This document shows positions 1-8,824 of a DNA stretch of 43,544 bases, piece after piece. Made by a program: the position numbers and the translations under genes. The DNA comes from Deltaproteobacteria bacterium (GTDB taxonomy: Bacteria; Desulfobacterota; Syntrophia; Syntrophales; Smithellaceae): the NCBI GenBank assembly GCA_012729055.1, contig JAAYDW010000001.1, positions 1-43,544 on the forward strand, given 5' to 3'. Position 1 is the stretch's first letter. Each line of letters begins with the position of its first letter. Below the pieces are notes generated by a model. It did no database searches and had not been told where the DNA came from. It saw only the letters and a list, made by a program, of their open reading frames with translations.

Positions 1-4
1 ATGG

Positions 5-805
5 CTATTCTCCTCCCTTCTGTTCTTGTCCATCCTCATGCGGCGTCTTCGGCCCGTGAATGATGTAGTGCAAAAACGCGCCGCCCACCACGCCGCCCGC
101 CGCCAGCAAACTCAACGGCTTGAGCAGGTCTTTCCAGACGATCACGGACAGAGGCACTTTCGGATCGATCGGCAGGGCTTCATAAACTTCCGGCTTGTGC
201 CGCAGGATGTAAATGACATGCGTGCCGCCCACAAATTTGTCGCCGTAGACGTTGGCGTCGCCGCCCAGTTCCTTTACCCGGGCATAGGCTTTTTTGATCA
301 TCGCGTCCTTGTCGCCGATCGTCAAGGCCCCTGTCGGACAGGATTTGACGCACGCCGGCGCCTGGCTTTCGCGAATGCGGGAATAGCACAAATCGCATTT
401 GTAAACCTTGTCGGTTTTTGCGTCGTACTTGGGAATGTGAAACGGGCAGGCCGCCACACACTCCTTGCAGCCGATGCACTTTTCATGAGAAATCCCGACG
501 GTTTTCAGCGGGGTGTAGTACAGCGATCCGCTGGGACAGACCTTCACGCAGGCGGCGTCGGTGCAGTGCATGCAGCCGTCCTTGCGGAAAATCCATTCAA
601 AGTTGCCGTTTTTATCTTCATATTCCTGAAAACGGATCAGCGTCCAGGTATTCCACTGCAAATCCGGCGGATTCTGGTAGCTGCCCCACTGTTTGGTTCT
701 CAGGCCCGGCATTTCATTCCATTGCTTGCAGGCCACCTGGCAGCCGCGGCAGGCCGTGCACAGCGTGGTGTCGATCAATTTTACGAGTTCAGGTTGTTTG
801 TTCAT
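5..805 (-). CDS. fdnH: Formate dehydrogenase iron-sulfur subunit (FdnH/FdhB type)
   Basis: 266-aa electron-transfer subunit of a membrane-associated formate dehydrogenase. It should pass electrons from the catalytic subunit through four [4Fe-4S] clusters. Four cysteine clusters are visible: CTACRGCQVAC near residue 17, CMHCTDAACVKVC near 78, CIGCKECVAAC near 110, and KCDLC plus ACVKSC near 137-155. One hydrophobic helix near residues 225-250 resembles the FdnH C-terminal anchor. The gene starts 13 bases after the catalytic subunit stops, with a GGAGG ribosome site, so the two are co-transcribed. The window ends a few bases past the stop, so a third subunit (cytochrome b or other quinone-linked protein) could follow but cannot be seen. 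Confidence 0.93.
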   Translation of the reverse strand: MNKQPELVKLIDTTLCTACRGCQVACKQWNEMPGLRTKQWGSYQNPPDLQWNTWTLIRFQEYEDKNGNFEWIFRKDGCMHCTDAACVKVCPSGSLYYTPLKTVGISHEKCIGCKECVAACPFHIPKYDAKTDKVYKCDLCYSRIRESQAPACVKSCPTGALTIGDKDAMIKKAYARVKELGGDANVYGDKFVGGTHVIYILRHKPEVYEALPIDPKVPLSVIVWKDLLKPLSLLAAGGVVGGAFLHYIIHGPKTPHEDGQEQKGGE

Positions 806-818
806 GGTCGCCTCCCTC

Positions 819-3800
819 CTACAACTTTTCTACGTTGACCATGAACGCCTTGTACTCGGGGCAGAAGGTGTTCGCGTCGCCAACGGTTGGGGTTAATACG
901 TTTGTGCTGTCTCCGCCGTCCTTCGGGAAGAGCCAGCCGTAATTGAAGGGGAGGCCTACCTGATGAACCGTTTTGCCTTCCACCTGGAAAGGCTTGAAGC
1001 GCTTCGTCACCATTGCGACGCAAGGCGCTTCGCCGCGAATCGAGGTCACCTTGATCCGCTCGCCGTTTTTAATTTTCAGCTCCTTGGCCAGTTCGTCGCC
1101 GATCTCGACGTAGAGTTCGGGCATGGCTTCCAGCAGCCACGCCTGCCAGCGGGTCAGAGCGCCGGTGCACCAGTGCTCCGTGCAGGAGTACGTTGTGCAG
1201 ACATAGGGAAACTTGTCGCTTGCGCTCGCAACTTTGTCCATATCGCTTTTGAAAATCTCAACGGCCGGGTTGATCCGCTGCGAGGACATGGGATTTTTCT
1301 CAAGCGGACTTTCCAGCGGTTCATAATGCTCGGGGAAAGGACCCTCGACCATGCCGGGTCCGAACAAGGCGCCCAGACCGTCTCTCTGCATGATAAAGGG
1401 ATACTTTCCTTTTGCTTTATCCGCCATCGGCGGCCAAGGGCCGTCCGGCACGTCGCCCACCCACTTCTCGCCCGTCCATTCCAGCAGCTTGCGCTTGGGA
1501 TTGTAAGGCTTGCCGCTCACATCACAGGACGCACGATTGTAGAGAATGCGGCGGTTGACCGGCCAGGCAAACGACCAGTTGGGGAAAAGGCCGAGCTCGG
1601 TCGGATCTTCCTTGCCGCGGGATTTCATCTTGTTGACACTGTCCGCGGTGAAACTGCCGGACATAATCCAGTTGCCGCAAGCGGTCGAACCGTCGTCTTT
1701 GAGCATGCCGAAAGTCGGCACCAGCTGGCCCTTTTTAAACTCGGTCCTTGTCTTCTTGGCTTTGTCTTCAATCACTGTATCTTTAGTGAAACGGCCATTG
1801 ACCTGTTGCGCGACCTTTAAAACATCCATGTGCCCCTTGTTGTCCAGATAATCCCACTTGAGATTGACGATGGCTTCTGCATTGGGACCGCCTTCCTTTT
1901 CATACAGTTTCTTAACTTCCGCCAGAATCTTGATTTCTATTTCGCCCACGGGAATCGCGTCGCCGGGGGCATCGGCCGCCTTGTATTTCCACTGCACCCA
2001 GCGGCCGGAGTTGCTCTGCGAGCCTTCCTTCTCCATCGAGGCGGAAGCGGGGAGGAGGAAACATTCCGTTTTGATCCTGGTGGGATCGACGCCGGGGCCT
2101 CTCCAGAATTCGTAGGTTTCGTTGTTGAAAATATTTTCGCCCACCAGCCAGTCCAGATTCTCAAGCGCCTTGCGGACTTTATTGGAATTCGGCGTGCTCA
2201 CGGCCGGATCCGCGCCGATGGCAAAAAAGCCCTTGATCTTGCCGGCGTACATCGCATCGAACATATGCATGGTCGAATAGGCCTTTCCGTCGTCAATCTT
2301 GGGCATCCAATCATAGCCAAAATCATTGTTTCGGGTTGCTTTGTCGTCCCACAACGATTTGAGGAAGCTGACAAAGAAATTCGGATAATTCGAATAGTAG
2401 TTGGCCGATTGCGGATCCTTGGACACCGGCGTGTATTTGTGCAGATATTTTTCCAGTGTCCCCAGCGACGCAGGCAGCATCTTCAGATAACCGGGCAGAT
2501 TGCCGTACAAAATGCAATGGTCTGTGGACCCCTGAACGTTGGGTTCGCCGCGCAGCGCGTTGATCCCGCCGCCCGCGATGCCCATGTTGCCCAGGAGAAG
2601 CTGGATGATCGACATGGTGCGGATGTTCTGACTGCCCACTGTATGATGCGTCCAGCCCAGCGCGTAGCATTCCGTTCCCGCTTTGTCCGGCACGCCCGTG
2701 GAGGCGTAGATTTCATAAACCTTGAGCAGGTTTTCCTTTGTCACGCCGGTGATACTCGACACCTTGTCCAGCGTATAGCGGGAATAATGCTTTTTCAAAA
2801 GCTGGAAAACGCTGCGCGGATGGGCAAGCGTCATATCCCGCCGGGGGACCCCTCTTCCATCTTTTTCAAACGCCCAGGTGTCCTTGTTGTATTTGCGTTT
2901 TTTGGCATCGTATCCGGAGAACAGACCGTCCTTGAAAGAAAATCCGCTGTCCACGATAAACGATGCGTTGGTATAGTTGAGAACATAGTCTTTGAAGTGT
3001 TTGTTGTTTTCAAGGATATAGTTGATCATGCCGCCTAAGAAAGCGATGTCCGTACCGGAGCGAAGCGGAACGTGAAAATCGCAGCGGGCGGATGTTCTCG
3101 TATAGCGCGGATCAACATGAATGATCTTTGCGCCCTTTTCCTTGGCTCTCAAAATCCACTTGAAAGCGATGGGGTGATGCTCGGCGGCGTTGCTGCCCAT
3201 AATCAGAATGACATCTGCGTTTTTTAAATCGCAGTAATGGTTCGTCATGGAACCGCGTCCGAACGACTCTCCCAGAGCCGCTACAGAAGGACTGTGTCAG
3301 ACCCTGGCCTGATGGTCGATGTAAACCAGGCCCAACGCCCGGGATTTGACGCTGATGAGCCAGCACTCTTCGTTGTCGACATTGGAACTGCCGTAGTGGC
3401 CGATGTTCTCACAGCGGTTGACGAGTTCTCCCTTGGCATTTCTCTTCACAAATCCTTTGTCCCGTGTGTCCTTGATCAGGCGGGCCATGCGCTCAAGGGC
3501 AAAGTCCCAGTCTTTCTCTTCCCACTCCGTTCCGTAAGGCTTCCGATAGAGCACCTTGGTCAAACGGTGCTTGTTGGCTTCCGTCAGATCGAAAAAGCCT
3601 GCGCCCTTGGCGCAAAGCGATCCTTCATTAATGGGATGATCCGCGTCGCCTTCAATGTTGAAAATTTTGCCTGTAGCCTTGTCCACGCTACAGACCAGAC
3701 CGCAGCCGACGGAGCAGTAACAACAAATTGTCGTCACCTGCTTGGCAATCTTGATGCGATCCATTTTGCTCAGTTCGTCGGCATATGCCCGGGTTGGATT

Positions 3801-3884
3801 CAGGTTGAGCCCCAGACTCGACAGGGCAACCCCGCCTCCGATGGCGCCGGTCATGGTTAAAAACCCTCTTCTTGTAATTTGCAT
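819..3884 (-). CDS. fdnG: Formate dehydrogenase catalytic subunit, selenocysteine-containing (FdnG type)
   Basis: Mo/W-bis-MGD formate dehydrogenase, 1021 residues when the in-frame TGA at 3297-3299 is read as selenocysteine (residue 196). FdnG-type enzymes are about 1015 residues. The N-terminus carries a Tat signal (TRRGFL, then a hydrophobic stretch ending near AYA), so the enzyme should be periplasmic. A [4Fe-4S] motif CCYCSVGCGLVC lies near residue 55. The context IDHQARV-U-HSPSVAALGESFGRGSMTNH matches the E. coli FdnG active site, where Sec ligates Mo. The reading frame is open on both sides of the TGA, and conserved family sequence continues without a gap. Annotated naively, it would be split at 3297 into a 195-residue piece and an 809-residue piece. 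It lies upstream of the FeS subunit and divergent from a ModE-like gene. It oxidises formate or, in syntrophs, may run in reverse. Confidence 0.95.
3265..3299 (-). promoter_or_regulatory. UGA selenocysteine codon with candidate SECIS hairpin (fdnG)
   Basis: The TGA codon is at 3297-3299. About 18 bases downstream on the minus strand lies GGCTCTGGGAGAGTC (3265-3279), which folds as a 6-bp stem with a GGG loop. Bacterial SECIS hairpins sit at this distance so that SelB can bind next to the UGA. The loop does not copy the E. coli GGUCU loop exactly, so the fold is a proposal. The recoding itself is well supported by protein homology. Confidence 0.65.
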
Positions 3885-3912
3885 AAAATTCCTCCCGGTA
3901 CCTGTGTCAATT

Positions 3913-3926
3913 TTGATCTATGTCAA
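3913..3926. promoter_or_regulatory. FNR/CRP-type operator upstream of formate dehydrogenase
   Basis: TTGAT-CTAT-GTCAA lies 29-42 bases upstream of the fdnG start. It matches the FNR consensus TTGAT-N4-ATCAA at 9 of 10 positions. Control of the formate dehydrogenase by an anaerobic FNR-family regulator is inferred. No such regulator gene is in the window. Confidence 0.45.
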
Positions 3927-3966
3927 ACGTGGCATACCATGACCGAAAGTCACATGAATGTCAATA

Positions 3967-3987
3967 TGTTATATAAAGCATATACAG
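3967..3987. promoter_or_regulatory. Possible ModE-like operator in the divergent fdnG/modE-like promoter region
   Basis: TGTTATAT and ATATACAG are separated by five bases. This resembles the inverted ...GTTATAT / ATATAAC... half-sites of E. coli ModE boxes, although the right half is degenerate. The site sits between a Mo/W enzyme gene and a gene for a ModE-type DNA-binding domain, which is why it was noted. Confidence 0.3.
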
Positions 3988-4017
3988 GCATGTTGAAGAC
4001 ATTGCCGATGAATTTCA

Positions 4018-4047
4018 TTGACTTTTGGTATCCAACATTTCTATAAG
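4018..4047 (+). promoter_or_regulatory. Sigma70-type promoter for the ModE-like gene
   Basis: TTGACT at 4018-4023 and TATAAG at 4042-4047 are separated by 18 bases. Transcription would start near 4054, about 35 bases before the ATG at 4090. This supports 4090 as the start rather than the upstream in-frame ATG at 4018. Confidence 0.55.
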
Positions 4048-4089
4048 GGAAATAAATCCCTGAGACACGGTCGGGAGGAACACTCCACA

Positions 4090-4431
4090 ATGGACATCAA
4101 ACATAAAGTCTGGATCGAAAAAGACGGAAAAGTGATTTTTGGCCGGGGGCGCGACGACATCCTCAAGGCAATCGATGAACAGCGCAGCCTCAATGCCGCG
4201 GCCAAAAAGCTGGAGATGTCCTATCGGGCGGCCTGGGGAAGACTAAAGGCGTCGGAAGAACGCATGGGCATGAAACTGGTGGAAACGGGCGCCAAGGAAA
4301 AATCCATGCAACTCACCGACCAGGCGAGGGCGCTCATTGACCGTTTCGACAGGTTGGAAAAAGACGTGGAAAAACTGCTTCAAGGCGCAGATCACGATTT
4401 TCAGAAGCTGCTGCGCAGGAATGGAAAATAA
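4090..4431 (+). CDS. ModE-type winged-helix regulator, DNA-binding domain only
   Basis: 113-aa protein matching the N-terminal helix-turn-helix domain of ModE/LysR-like molybdate regulators (ILKAIDEQRSLNAAAKKLEMSYRAAWGRL near residues 23-51). ModE of E. coli is about 260 residues and has C-terminal molybdate-binding Mop domains. These are absent here, so the protein either senses nothing directly or partners another protein. ATG 4090 was chosen because a GGGAGGAA ribosome site precedes it and a good promoter overlaps the longer in-frame extension. It is divergent from the Mo/W formate dehydrogenase, which suggests it regulates that operon or molybdate supply. The target is an inference. Confidence 0.85.
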   Translation: MDIKHKVWIEKDGKVIFGRGRDDILKAIDEQRSLNAAAKKLEMSYRAAWGRLKASEERMGMKLVETGAKEKSMQLTDQARALIDRFDRLEKDVEKLLQGADHDFQKLLRRNGK

Positions 4432-4445
4432 TTTTCCCGCCGGCG

Positions 4446-5084
4446 TCAACCGCACTGAACGGATATCCCCTGGATGAAAAGCGTCAGGCTGTCGCGCACC
4501 GTGGAATGGATCCTTTCGGCGCGTTTATCCGGGGCCCCGGTATAGATATAGAGGGAAATAATTCCGTTGAGCAGCCCCCAAATTGCATTTTGCACCTGGC
4601 GCACGTCAATGGTCGGCACAAAATCCCCCGCGTCGACGCCCTTCTGAAGGATTTCGGATATCGTCCGGATATTTTCGTTCGTGGTGTGAATCAGCTGGGT
4701 GTTCTGGTCTTCGGTCAGATTCATGTTTTCCGAATGCAGCATGAACGTCATGAGAATCCGGAAGAGTTCATTGTTTTCCAGGAAGAAATCCACATAATCT
4801 CGGCCGAAAGCCAGCAGAAGCTCCGCCGCCGTCCCTTCCTTCTTCACAAAGTTCTCTATTAATTTATGGCGTTCGATATTGGCGGAAATCAGGATCTGGG
4901 TATAGATTTCTTCCTTGCTGTCGAAGTAAAGATAGATGGAGCCCTTGCTCACCTCCGCTTTGGCGGCGATAAGATCAACGGTCACCGATTTGAATCCGCG
5001 CTCAAAGAACAATTTACGCGCGGCCTTCAAAATCGAATTTTTTCGATTTTCTTTTTCTTTTCTTCTTCTTTCTTCCGAACTCAA
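4446..5084 (-). CDS. TetR/AcrR family transcriptional regulator
   Basis: 212-aa TetR-family repressor. The N-terminal helix-turn-helix is clear: AARKLFFERGFKSVTVDLIAAKAEVSKGSIYLYFDSKEEIY near residues 20-60. A variable all-helical ligand domain follows. The basic N-terminus (SSEERRRKEKENRK) is typical of lipid-metabolism TetR regulators, but the ligand cannot be read from sequence. It converges on the ModE-like gene with only 14 bases between the stops. No obvious palindromic operator was found in the 300 bases upstream. Confidence 0.92.
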   Translation of the reverse strand: MSSEERRRKEKENRKNSILKAARKLFFERGFKSVTVDLIAAKAEVSKGSIYLYFDSKEEIYTQILISANIERHKLIENFVKKEGTAAELLLAFGRDYVDFFLENNELFRILMTFMLHSENMNLTEDQNTQLIHTTNENIRTISEILQKGVDAGDFVPTIDVRQVQNAIWGLLNGIISLYIYTGAPDKRAERIHSTVRDSLTLFIQGISVQCG

Positions 5085-5400
5085 GGCTAATTTCTCCTCT
5101 CCTTATTAGATGAAGATCATTTAAAAAAAACAACACTCCGCCGTCGTCTAACGCCCGACAAAGCAGCCGCACCGGACTGCGATTGGTCTCCGCGCCCGCT
5201 TTCGACGCGCCCTTTAAGACCGTTTTTGCAAATCAATGTAAATACTGGAAAACAATCGCTAGCAGGAGCGCATGACTTGCGGTCATAGTCCGTACCGCAA
5301 TTGATTTTTTCTGTCAAGAAAAATTACAGGCATTCAGCAAGTGTTTGCCTCCGCATTCTCCACGACGGAACTCCGCGGGCCGCAACATTGCCGCTGGGCG
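5085..5400. other. Intergenic stretch without a supported gene
   Basis: Between the TetR start and the peroxiredoxin stop I see no convincing gene, RNA or repeat. A short minus-strand frame (5117-5317) has a biased, low-complexity composition and no homology that I recognise, so it is not called. Confidence 0.5.
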
Positions 5401-5991
5401 TTACTTTGGAAGTTGCGCCAGCCGGCGGATGATAGTTTCCAGCGGCGGACGTTCGTTGATGTCGTGCACATCAATGTACCGGAGAATGCCTTTTTTATCG
5501 ATGATGATGATTGCGCGCTCCGCCGTGCCGTCGGAACGCAAAATGCCGTAACGCGACGCGACGCCGCCGTGCGGCCAAAAGTCGGAAAGAACGTCGAACC
5601 ACAAATCGCCCATCTGCCGCGTCCAGGAATAAAGCGTGGGAATATTATCCACGGAAATCCCCAGCAGCACCGCATCGTGTTCGTCAAACAACTCCTTGAC
5701 GATGTTGTACCCCGGCCACTGGTCGGAGCAAACCGGCGTCCAGGCGGCGGGCACGAATGACAAAACGACATTCTTCTTTCCCCGGTAATCCGCCAGAGAA
5801 ACTTTTTTCCCGCTCAACGCCGGAAGCGTAAACACGGGCGCTTTTTGGCCGACTTTGACTTTCAAAACACTGTCCACCGGTTTGAGTTTTCCGGTCTGAT
5901 AGACATTTTCCTTGTAAGCGTCGGACAGGGCCGACGCGCCGGAGGCGGTAAAAAAGAAAAACAACAGAAAAAGAAAAACCCTTTTTTTCAT
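5401..5991 (-). CDS. Exported AhpC/TSA-family peroxiredoxin (1-Cys)
   Basis: 196-aa thioredoxin-fold peroxidase with an N-terminal signal peptide (MKKRVFLFLLFFFFTASGASA), so it acts outside the cytoplasm. The peroxidatic cysteine is in FVPAAWTPVCSDQWPG near residue 95. No second cysteine is visible, so it is 1-Cys and needs an external thiol donor. The start at 5991 leaves a clean signal peptide, and the longer in-frame start would put 22 unlikely residues before it. It sits 10 bases downstream of a TlpA-like thioredoxin, which could be its reductant. Family assignment is secure and substrate is unknown. Confidence 0.88.
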   Translation of the reverse strand: MKKRVFLFLLFFFFTASGASALSDAYKENVYQTGKLKPVDSVLKVKVGQKAPVFTLPALSGKKVSLADYRGKKNVVLSFVPAAWTPVCSDQWPGYNIVKELFDEHDAVLLGISVDNIPTLYSWTRQMGDLWFDVLSDFWPHGGVASRYGILRSDGTAERAIIIIDKKGILRYIDVHDINERPPLETIIRRLAQLPK

Positions 5992-6001
5992 AAAAAGCCT
6001 C

Positions 6002-6577
6002 CTATTGAACATTTGCCAGCTTGACCACATCCGCGAGGAACGCTTCGATATTTTCATGCGCGCCGAGGCGGGAATACACGACCTCCGCCTTTTGGGAACC
6101 GTTTAATTTCACGACGATGAAATACGGGGTACGAACCTCGCCGATTTTTTTGTGAATTGAAAAATCCGCATCCGGAACCAGCGGAAACGGCACCTTGTAT
6201 TTTTTCTTGAAGGTATTGACTTCAAACATTGAATTTCCGGCGCCGACGCCCAGAATCTTGATTTTTCCCTTCAGGGCGGGATTGTTTTCAATAAGGTCGA
6301 AAAACCGGTTCATATTGGGAGCGTCCTTCTGGCAGTACGGACAGTACATGCTGAAAATCTGAACGATCAGCGCCTGCGTTTTAACCTGATCGACGCTGAA
6401 GGTTCCGGAGCCCGAAAGGCCCAGATACTGGAGATCCCTTCTTTCCGGAGGCTTCGGCAGTTTCAGATCAGGCAGCAACTGGCCCGGCTGCGGCGGCTGC
6501 AAGGGCGAAGCAAACGCCGTTGCGGAAAAGGCGAAGATCCAAACAACAAAAACAACAAGCAATCGTCTCTTTCTCAT
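6002..6577 (-). CDS. TlpA/ResA-like periplasmic thioredoxin
   Basis: 191-aa thioredoxin-like protein with a signal peptide (RKRRLLVVFVVWIFAFSATAFA). The redox motif is MYCPYCQKDAPNMNRFF near residues 80-95 (CPYC, as in some DsbA/TlpA proteins). The cis-proline loop is EVRTPYFIV near 150. It is first of a two-gene set with the downstream peroxiredoxin, suggesting a periplasmic thiol-redox or peroxide-defence pair. The CPYC dipeptide is more oxidising than the thioredoxin CGPC, so it could also be an oxidase or isomerase. Confidence 0.88.
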   Translation of the reverse strand: MRKRRLLVVFVVWIFAFSATAFASPLQPPQPGQLLPDLKLPKPPERRDLQYLGLSGSGTFSVDQVKTQALIVQIFSMYCPYCQKDAPNMNRFFDLIENNPALKGKIKILGVGAGNSMFEVNTFKKKYKVPFPLVPDADFSIHKKIGEVRTPYFIVVKLNGSQKAEVVYSRLGAHENIEAFLADVVKLANVQ

Positions 6578-6591
6578 GAATATTCCTCCTG

Positions 6592-7785
6592 CTAATTCCG
6601 GGACATTAAATGGTGTACCGCTTTCTCCAGCCCGTCGAGCGACAGCTCAAACATGGGGAAAAGACCGGCAATCTGCTTGACGCTCCACGTGTAAAACCAG
6701 GAATCCCGGTCGACCGGATTGAGCCAGACACTGTGCCGGAACGTTCCGGCCAGAAACTTGAGGTAATCCAGCGAAGGCCGCGCCTCGTTCTGTCCCACGT
6801 ATATGGCGCCGCGCGGATCAACCAGCTCATAGGGCGCCATGGACGCGTCTCCGACAATGATCAGCCTCGTATCCGGATCCGAGCGCATCAGTTCATCGAG
6901 GGGCACCGGCCGCTTGTAGCGGTGCGGATCGAGCCAGACCTTGGAGTAAATCGTATTGTGAAAGTAATAGATTTCCAGTTCCTTGAACTGGAACTGCGCG
7001 TAATGAAAAAGGACCTGCACAATATGCACGTAAGGGTCCATGGACCAGCCGCCGTTGTCGATAAGCAGCTTGACCTTCAGGCGGTCGGCCAGACGCCGGT
7101 CGAAGACGATTTCGATTTCCCCCGCATTGCGCAGCGTCTGCCGGATGGTTTCCTCGACGTTGACGATGTCCTTGGGCCCCGCGGGCTGAAGATGCTTGAG
7201 CCTTTTGAGCGCTTCCCCCATTTGCGAGGCCGTGATGGGGCCGGTTTGCGAGTAGTCGCGGTAACGCCGCTCCAGGGCCACCTTGATGGCGGATTTGTTG
7301 CGGGACTCGCCGCCCACGCGCATGCCCCCCGGATGATTGCCGGAATGCCCTGTCGGGGAGGTTCCATGCGTGCCGATCCATTTGTTGCCGCCGTGATGCG
7401 CTTCCGTCTGCTCCTTGAGGCGTTTCAGAAAATGCTGCACCAGCTCCTCGGGCGTCATCTTCTTCACCTCTTCTTCTGAAAGCCCCAGGGCCCGCGCCAC
7501 GTCGCCCGGATCCTTAAGCCAGTCGGACAGCATGGCCTTGACCAGGTCGGAGAGCTCCGCGTCGGTGGGCTCCTCTTCGGGCATGCCGCGGAAGGCCACG
7601 GCAAAGACCTGGTCGTAGGTATCGAAGTAGCGCTCGCTCTTGACGAGCAGGCTGCGCGCCGCGCTGTAGAAATCTTCCAGCGACGTAACAAGCCCCATCC
7701 CCAGGGCTTTCTGCAGGCGCAGAAAGGACGTGGGCGTCACGGGGATGCCCTTGTCGCGCAGCGTATAGAAAAAATTGACAAACAT
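6592..7785 (-). CDS. VWA (CoxE-like) domain protein
   Basis: 397-aa cytoplasmic protein with a C-terminal von Willebrand A/CoxE-type domain. The MIDAS region reads LLIDNGGWSMDPYV near residue 240, a degenerate form of DxSxS that retains the first Asp and the Ser-Met. The N-terminal half (FFYTLRDKGIPVTP...) is typical of the YehP/CoxE-like partners of MoxR ATPases. It starts 11 bases after the MoxR gene ends, and such pairs act together as chaperones for metal-cofactor insertion or complex assembly. The client is unknown. The neighbouring redox genes or the formate dehydrogenase are possible but unproven. Confidence 0.88.
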   Translation of the reverse strand: MFVNFFYTLRDKGIPVTPTSFLRLQKALGMGLVTSLEDFYSAARSLLVKSERYFDTYDQVFAVAFRGMPEEEPTDAELSDLVKAMLSDWLKDPGDVARALGLSEEEVKKMTPEELVQHFLKRLKEQTEAHHGGNKWIGTHGTSPTGHSGNHPGGMRVGGESRNKSAIKVALERRYRDYSQTGPITASQMGEALKRLKHLQPAGPKDIVNVEETIRQTLRNAGEIEIVFDRRLADRLKVKLLIDNGGWSMDPYVHIVQVLFHYAQFQFKELEIYYFHNTIYSKVWLDPHRYKRPVPLDELMRSDPDTRLIIVGDASMAPYELVDPRGAIYVGQNEARPSLDYLKFLAGTFRHSVWLNPVDRDSWFYTWSVKQIAGLFPMFELSLDGLEKAVHHLMSRN

Positions 7786-7796
7786 GGTCCCGTCCT

Positions 7797-8633
7797 TTAC
7801 TGATGCGCCGCCAGATACAGGTCGGCGCTCTTTTTAAACAGGACGCCCAGATAGGGAATCGCGGCAGACTTGAGCTGCTTGACGTTGAAATCGGGATCGG
7901 CCTGGAGCGCGCGCATCCAGTTGATCAGTTCCCGCGTGGCCGGCTTCTTTTCAACACCGCGCACCTCGCGCAGGCGGTAAAACGCGTCCAGGCAGGCGGA
8001 GGTCAGATCCCGGTTCAGGTCCGGAAAGTGGACGCCGATGATTTTGCGCATCGTGTCACGGTCGGGGAAGGCGATATGATGGAAATTGCAGCGCCCCAGG
8101 AACGGATCGGACAGGTCCTTCTTGGCGTTGGAGGTAATCACAATAACCGGGCGGTGTTTGGTCTGGATGGTGCGGTCGATTTCGATGATGTCGAACTGCA
8201 TCTGGTCGAGGATGTCGAGCATGTCGTCCTGGAAGTCGGTGTCGGCCTTGTCGATTTCGTCGATGAGCAGCACGACCTTTCTCTCGGCGACAAACGCCTG
8301 GCCGATTTTGCCCATCTTGATGTAGTCCTCGATATTACTCACGTCGCGTCCGGAATCGGAAAAGCGGCTGTCGTTGAGGCGCGTGAGCGTGTCGTACTGG
8401 TACAGGGCGTCAATCAGCTTCATGCTGGATTTCACGTTTAAAATGATGAGCGGCATATGCAGCGACTCGGCAATCGCATGCGCCAGCATCGTCTTGCCCG
8501 TGCCCGGCTCGCCCTTGAGCAAGAGCGGCATTTCCAGGGCCATTGAAATATTCACGATTTTAGCCAGTTCATCGTCCAGAACATAACGCGATGCCCCGCT
8601 GAATTTGGCGGGGCGGTTGTCGGAAGCGGTCAT
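7797..8633 (-). CDS. MoxR-family AAA+ ATPase
   Basis: 278-aa AAA+ ATPase. Walker A is GEPGTGKT (residues 41-48), Walker B is VVLLIDEIDKAD near 125, and sensor-1 is VITSNAKKDLSDPFLGR with the arginine finger near 175-187. Length and motifs match the MoxR/RavA class, which remodels or activates protein partners with a VWA protein. It is first of a two-gene operon with the VWA gene. The start has an AAGGAG ribosome site 7 bases upstream. Confidence 0.93.
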   Translation of the reverse strand: MTASDNRPAKFSGASRYVLDDELAKIVNISMALEMPLLLKGEPGTGKTMLAHAIAESLHMPLIILNVKSSMKLIDALYQYDTLTRLNDSRFSDSGRDVSNIEDYIKMGKIGQAFVAERKVVLLIDEIDKADTDFQDDMLDILDQMQFDIIEIDRTIQTKHRPVIVITSNAKKDLSDPFLGRCNFHHIAFPDRDTMRKIIGVHFPDLNRDLTSACLDAFYRLREVRGVEKKPATRELINWMRALQADPDFNVKQLKSAAIPYLGVLFKKSADLYLAAHQ

Positions 8634-8681
8634 TCAGTTACTCCTTATGCTATTTTTTATCTCCAGCCGGCGTTCTTTGGA

Positions 8682-8710
8682 AATGAATACCTCCCGGAGC
8701 GTTTCGTCAA
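8682..8710 (-). promoter_or_regulatory. Possible promoter of the moxR-VWA operon with a direct repeat
   Basis: On the minus strand TTGACG (8705-8710) and TTCATT (8682-8687) are spaced 17 bases apart. The CGTCAAC heptamer occurs twice (8705-8711 and 8715-8721), exactly 10 bases apart, which could be an operator. The -10 is weak. The rest of 8634-8789 shows nothing I can name. Confidence 0.3.
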
Positions 8711-8789
8711 CTCTCGTCAACATTTTGGAAGCCTAACACGCTTTGGGAAAAAAATTAAGTCCAAGAAATGAGGGAGGGAAAAATAACAC

Positions 8790-8818
8790 TTGACTATTGT
8801 CCGCAATTCCTCTAGGGT
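8790..8818 (+). promoter_or_regulatory. Sigma70-type promoter upstream of a short terminated transcript
   Basis: TTGACT at 8790-8795 and TAGGGT at 8813-8818 are separated by 17 bases. Initiation near 8825 would give a transcript of about 100 bases up to the terminator at 8892-8928, or the long leader of the cold-shock gene if read through. Confidence 0.4.
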
Positions 8819-8824
8819 GCGATC

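Noticed and set aside
26-838. Long plus-strand open frame opposite the FeS subunit
   Set aside because: It mirrors the real minus-strand gene, with Arg/His-rich composition and no known domain.
963-3038. Several long plus-strand frames opposite formate dehydrogenase
   Set aside because: Antisense shadows of a clear selenoprotein gene; no ribosome sites or homology.
5117-5317. 66-codon minus-strand frame between tetR and the peroxiredoxin
   Set aside because: No homology, no ribosome site, biased composition.
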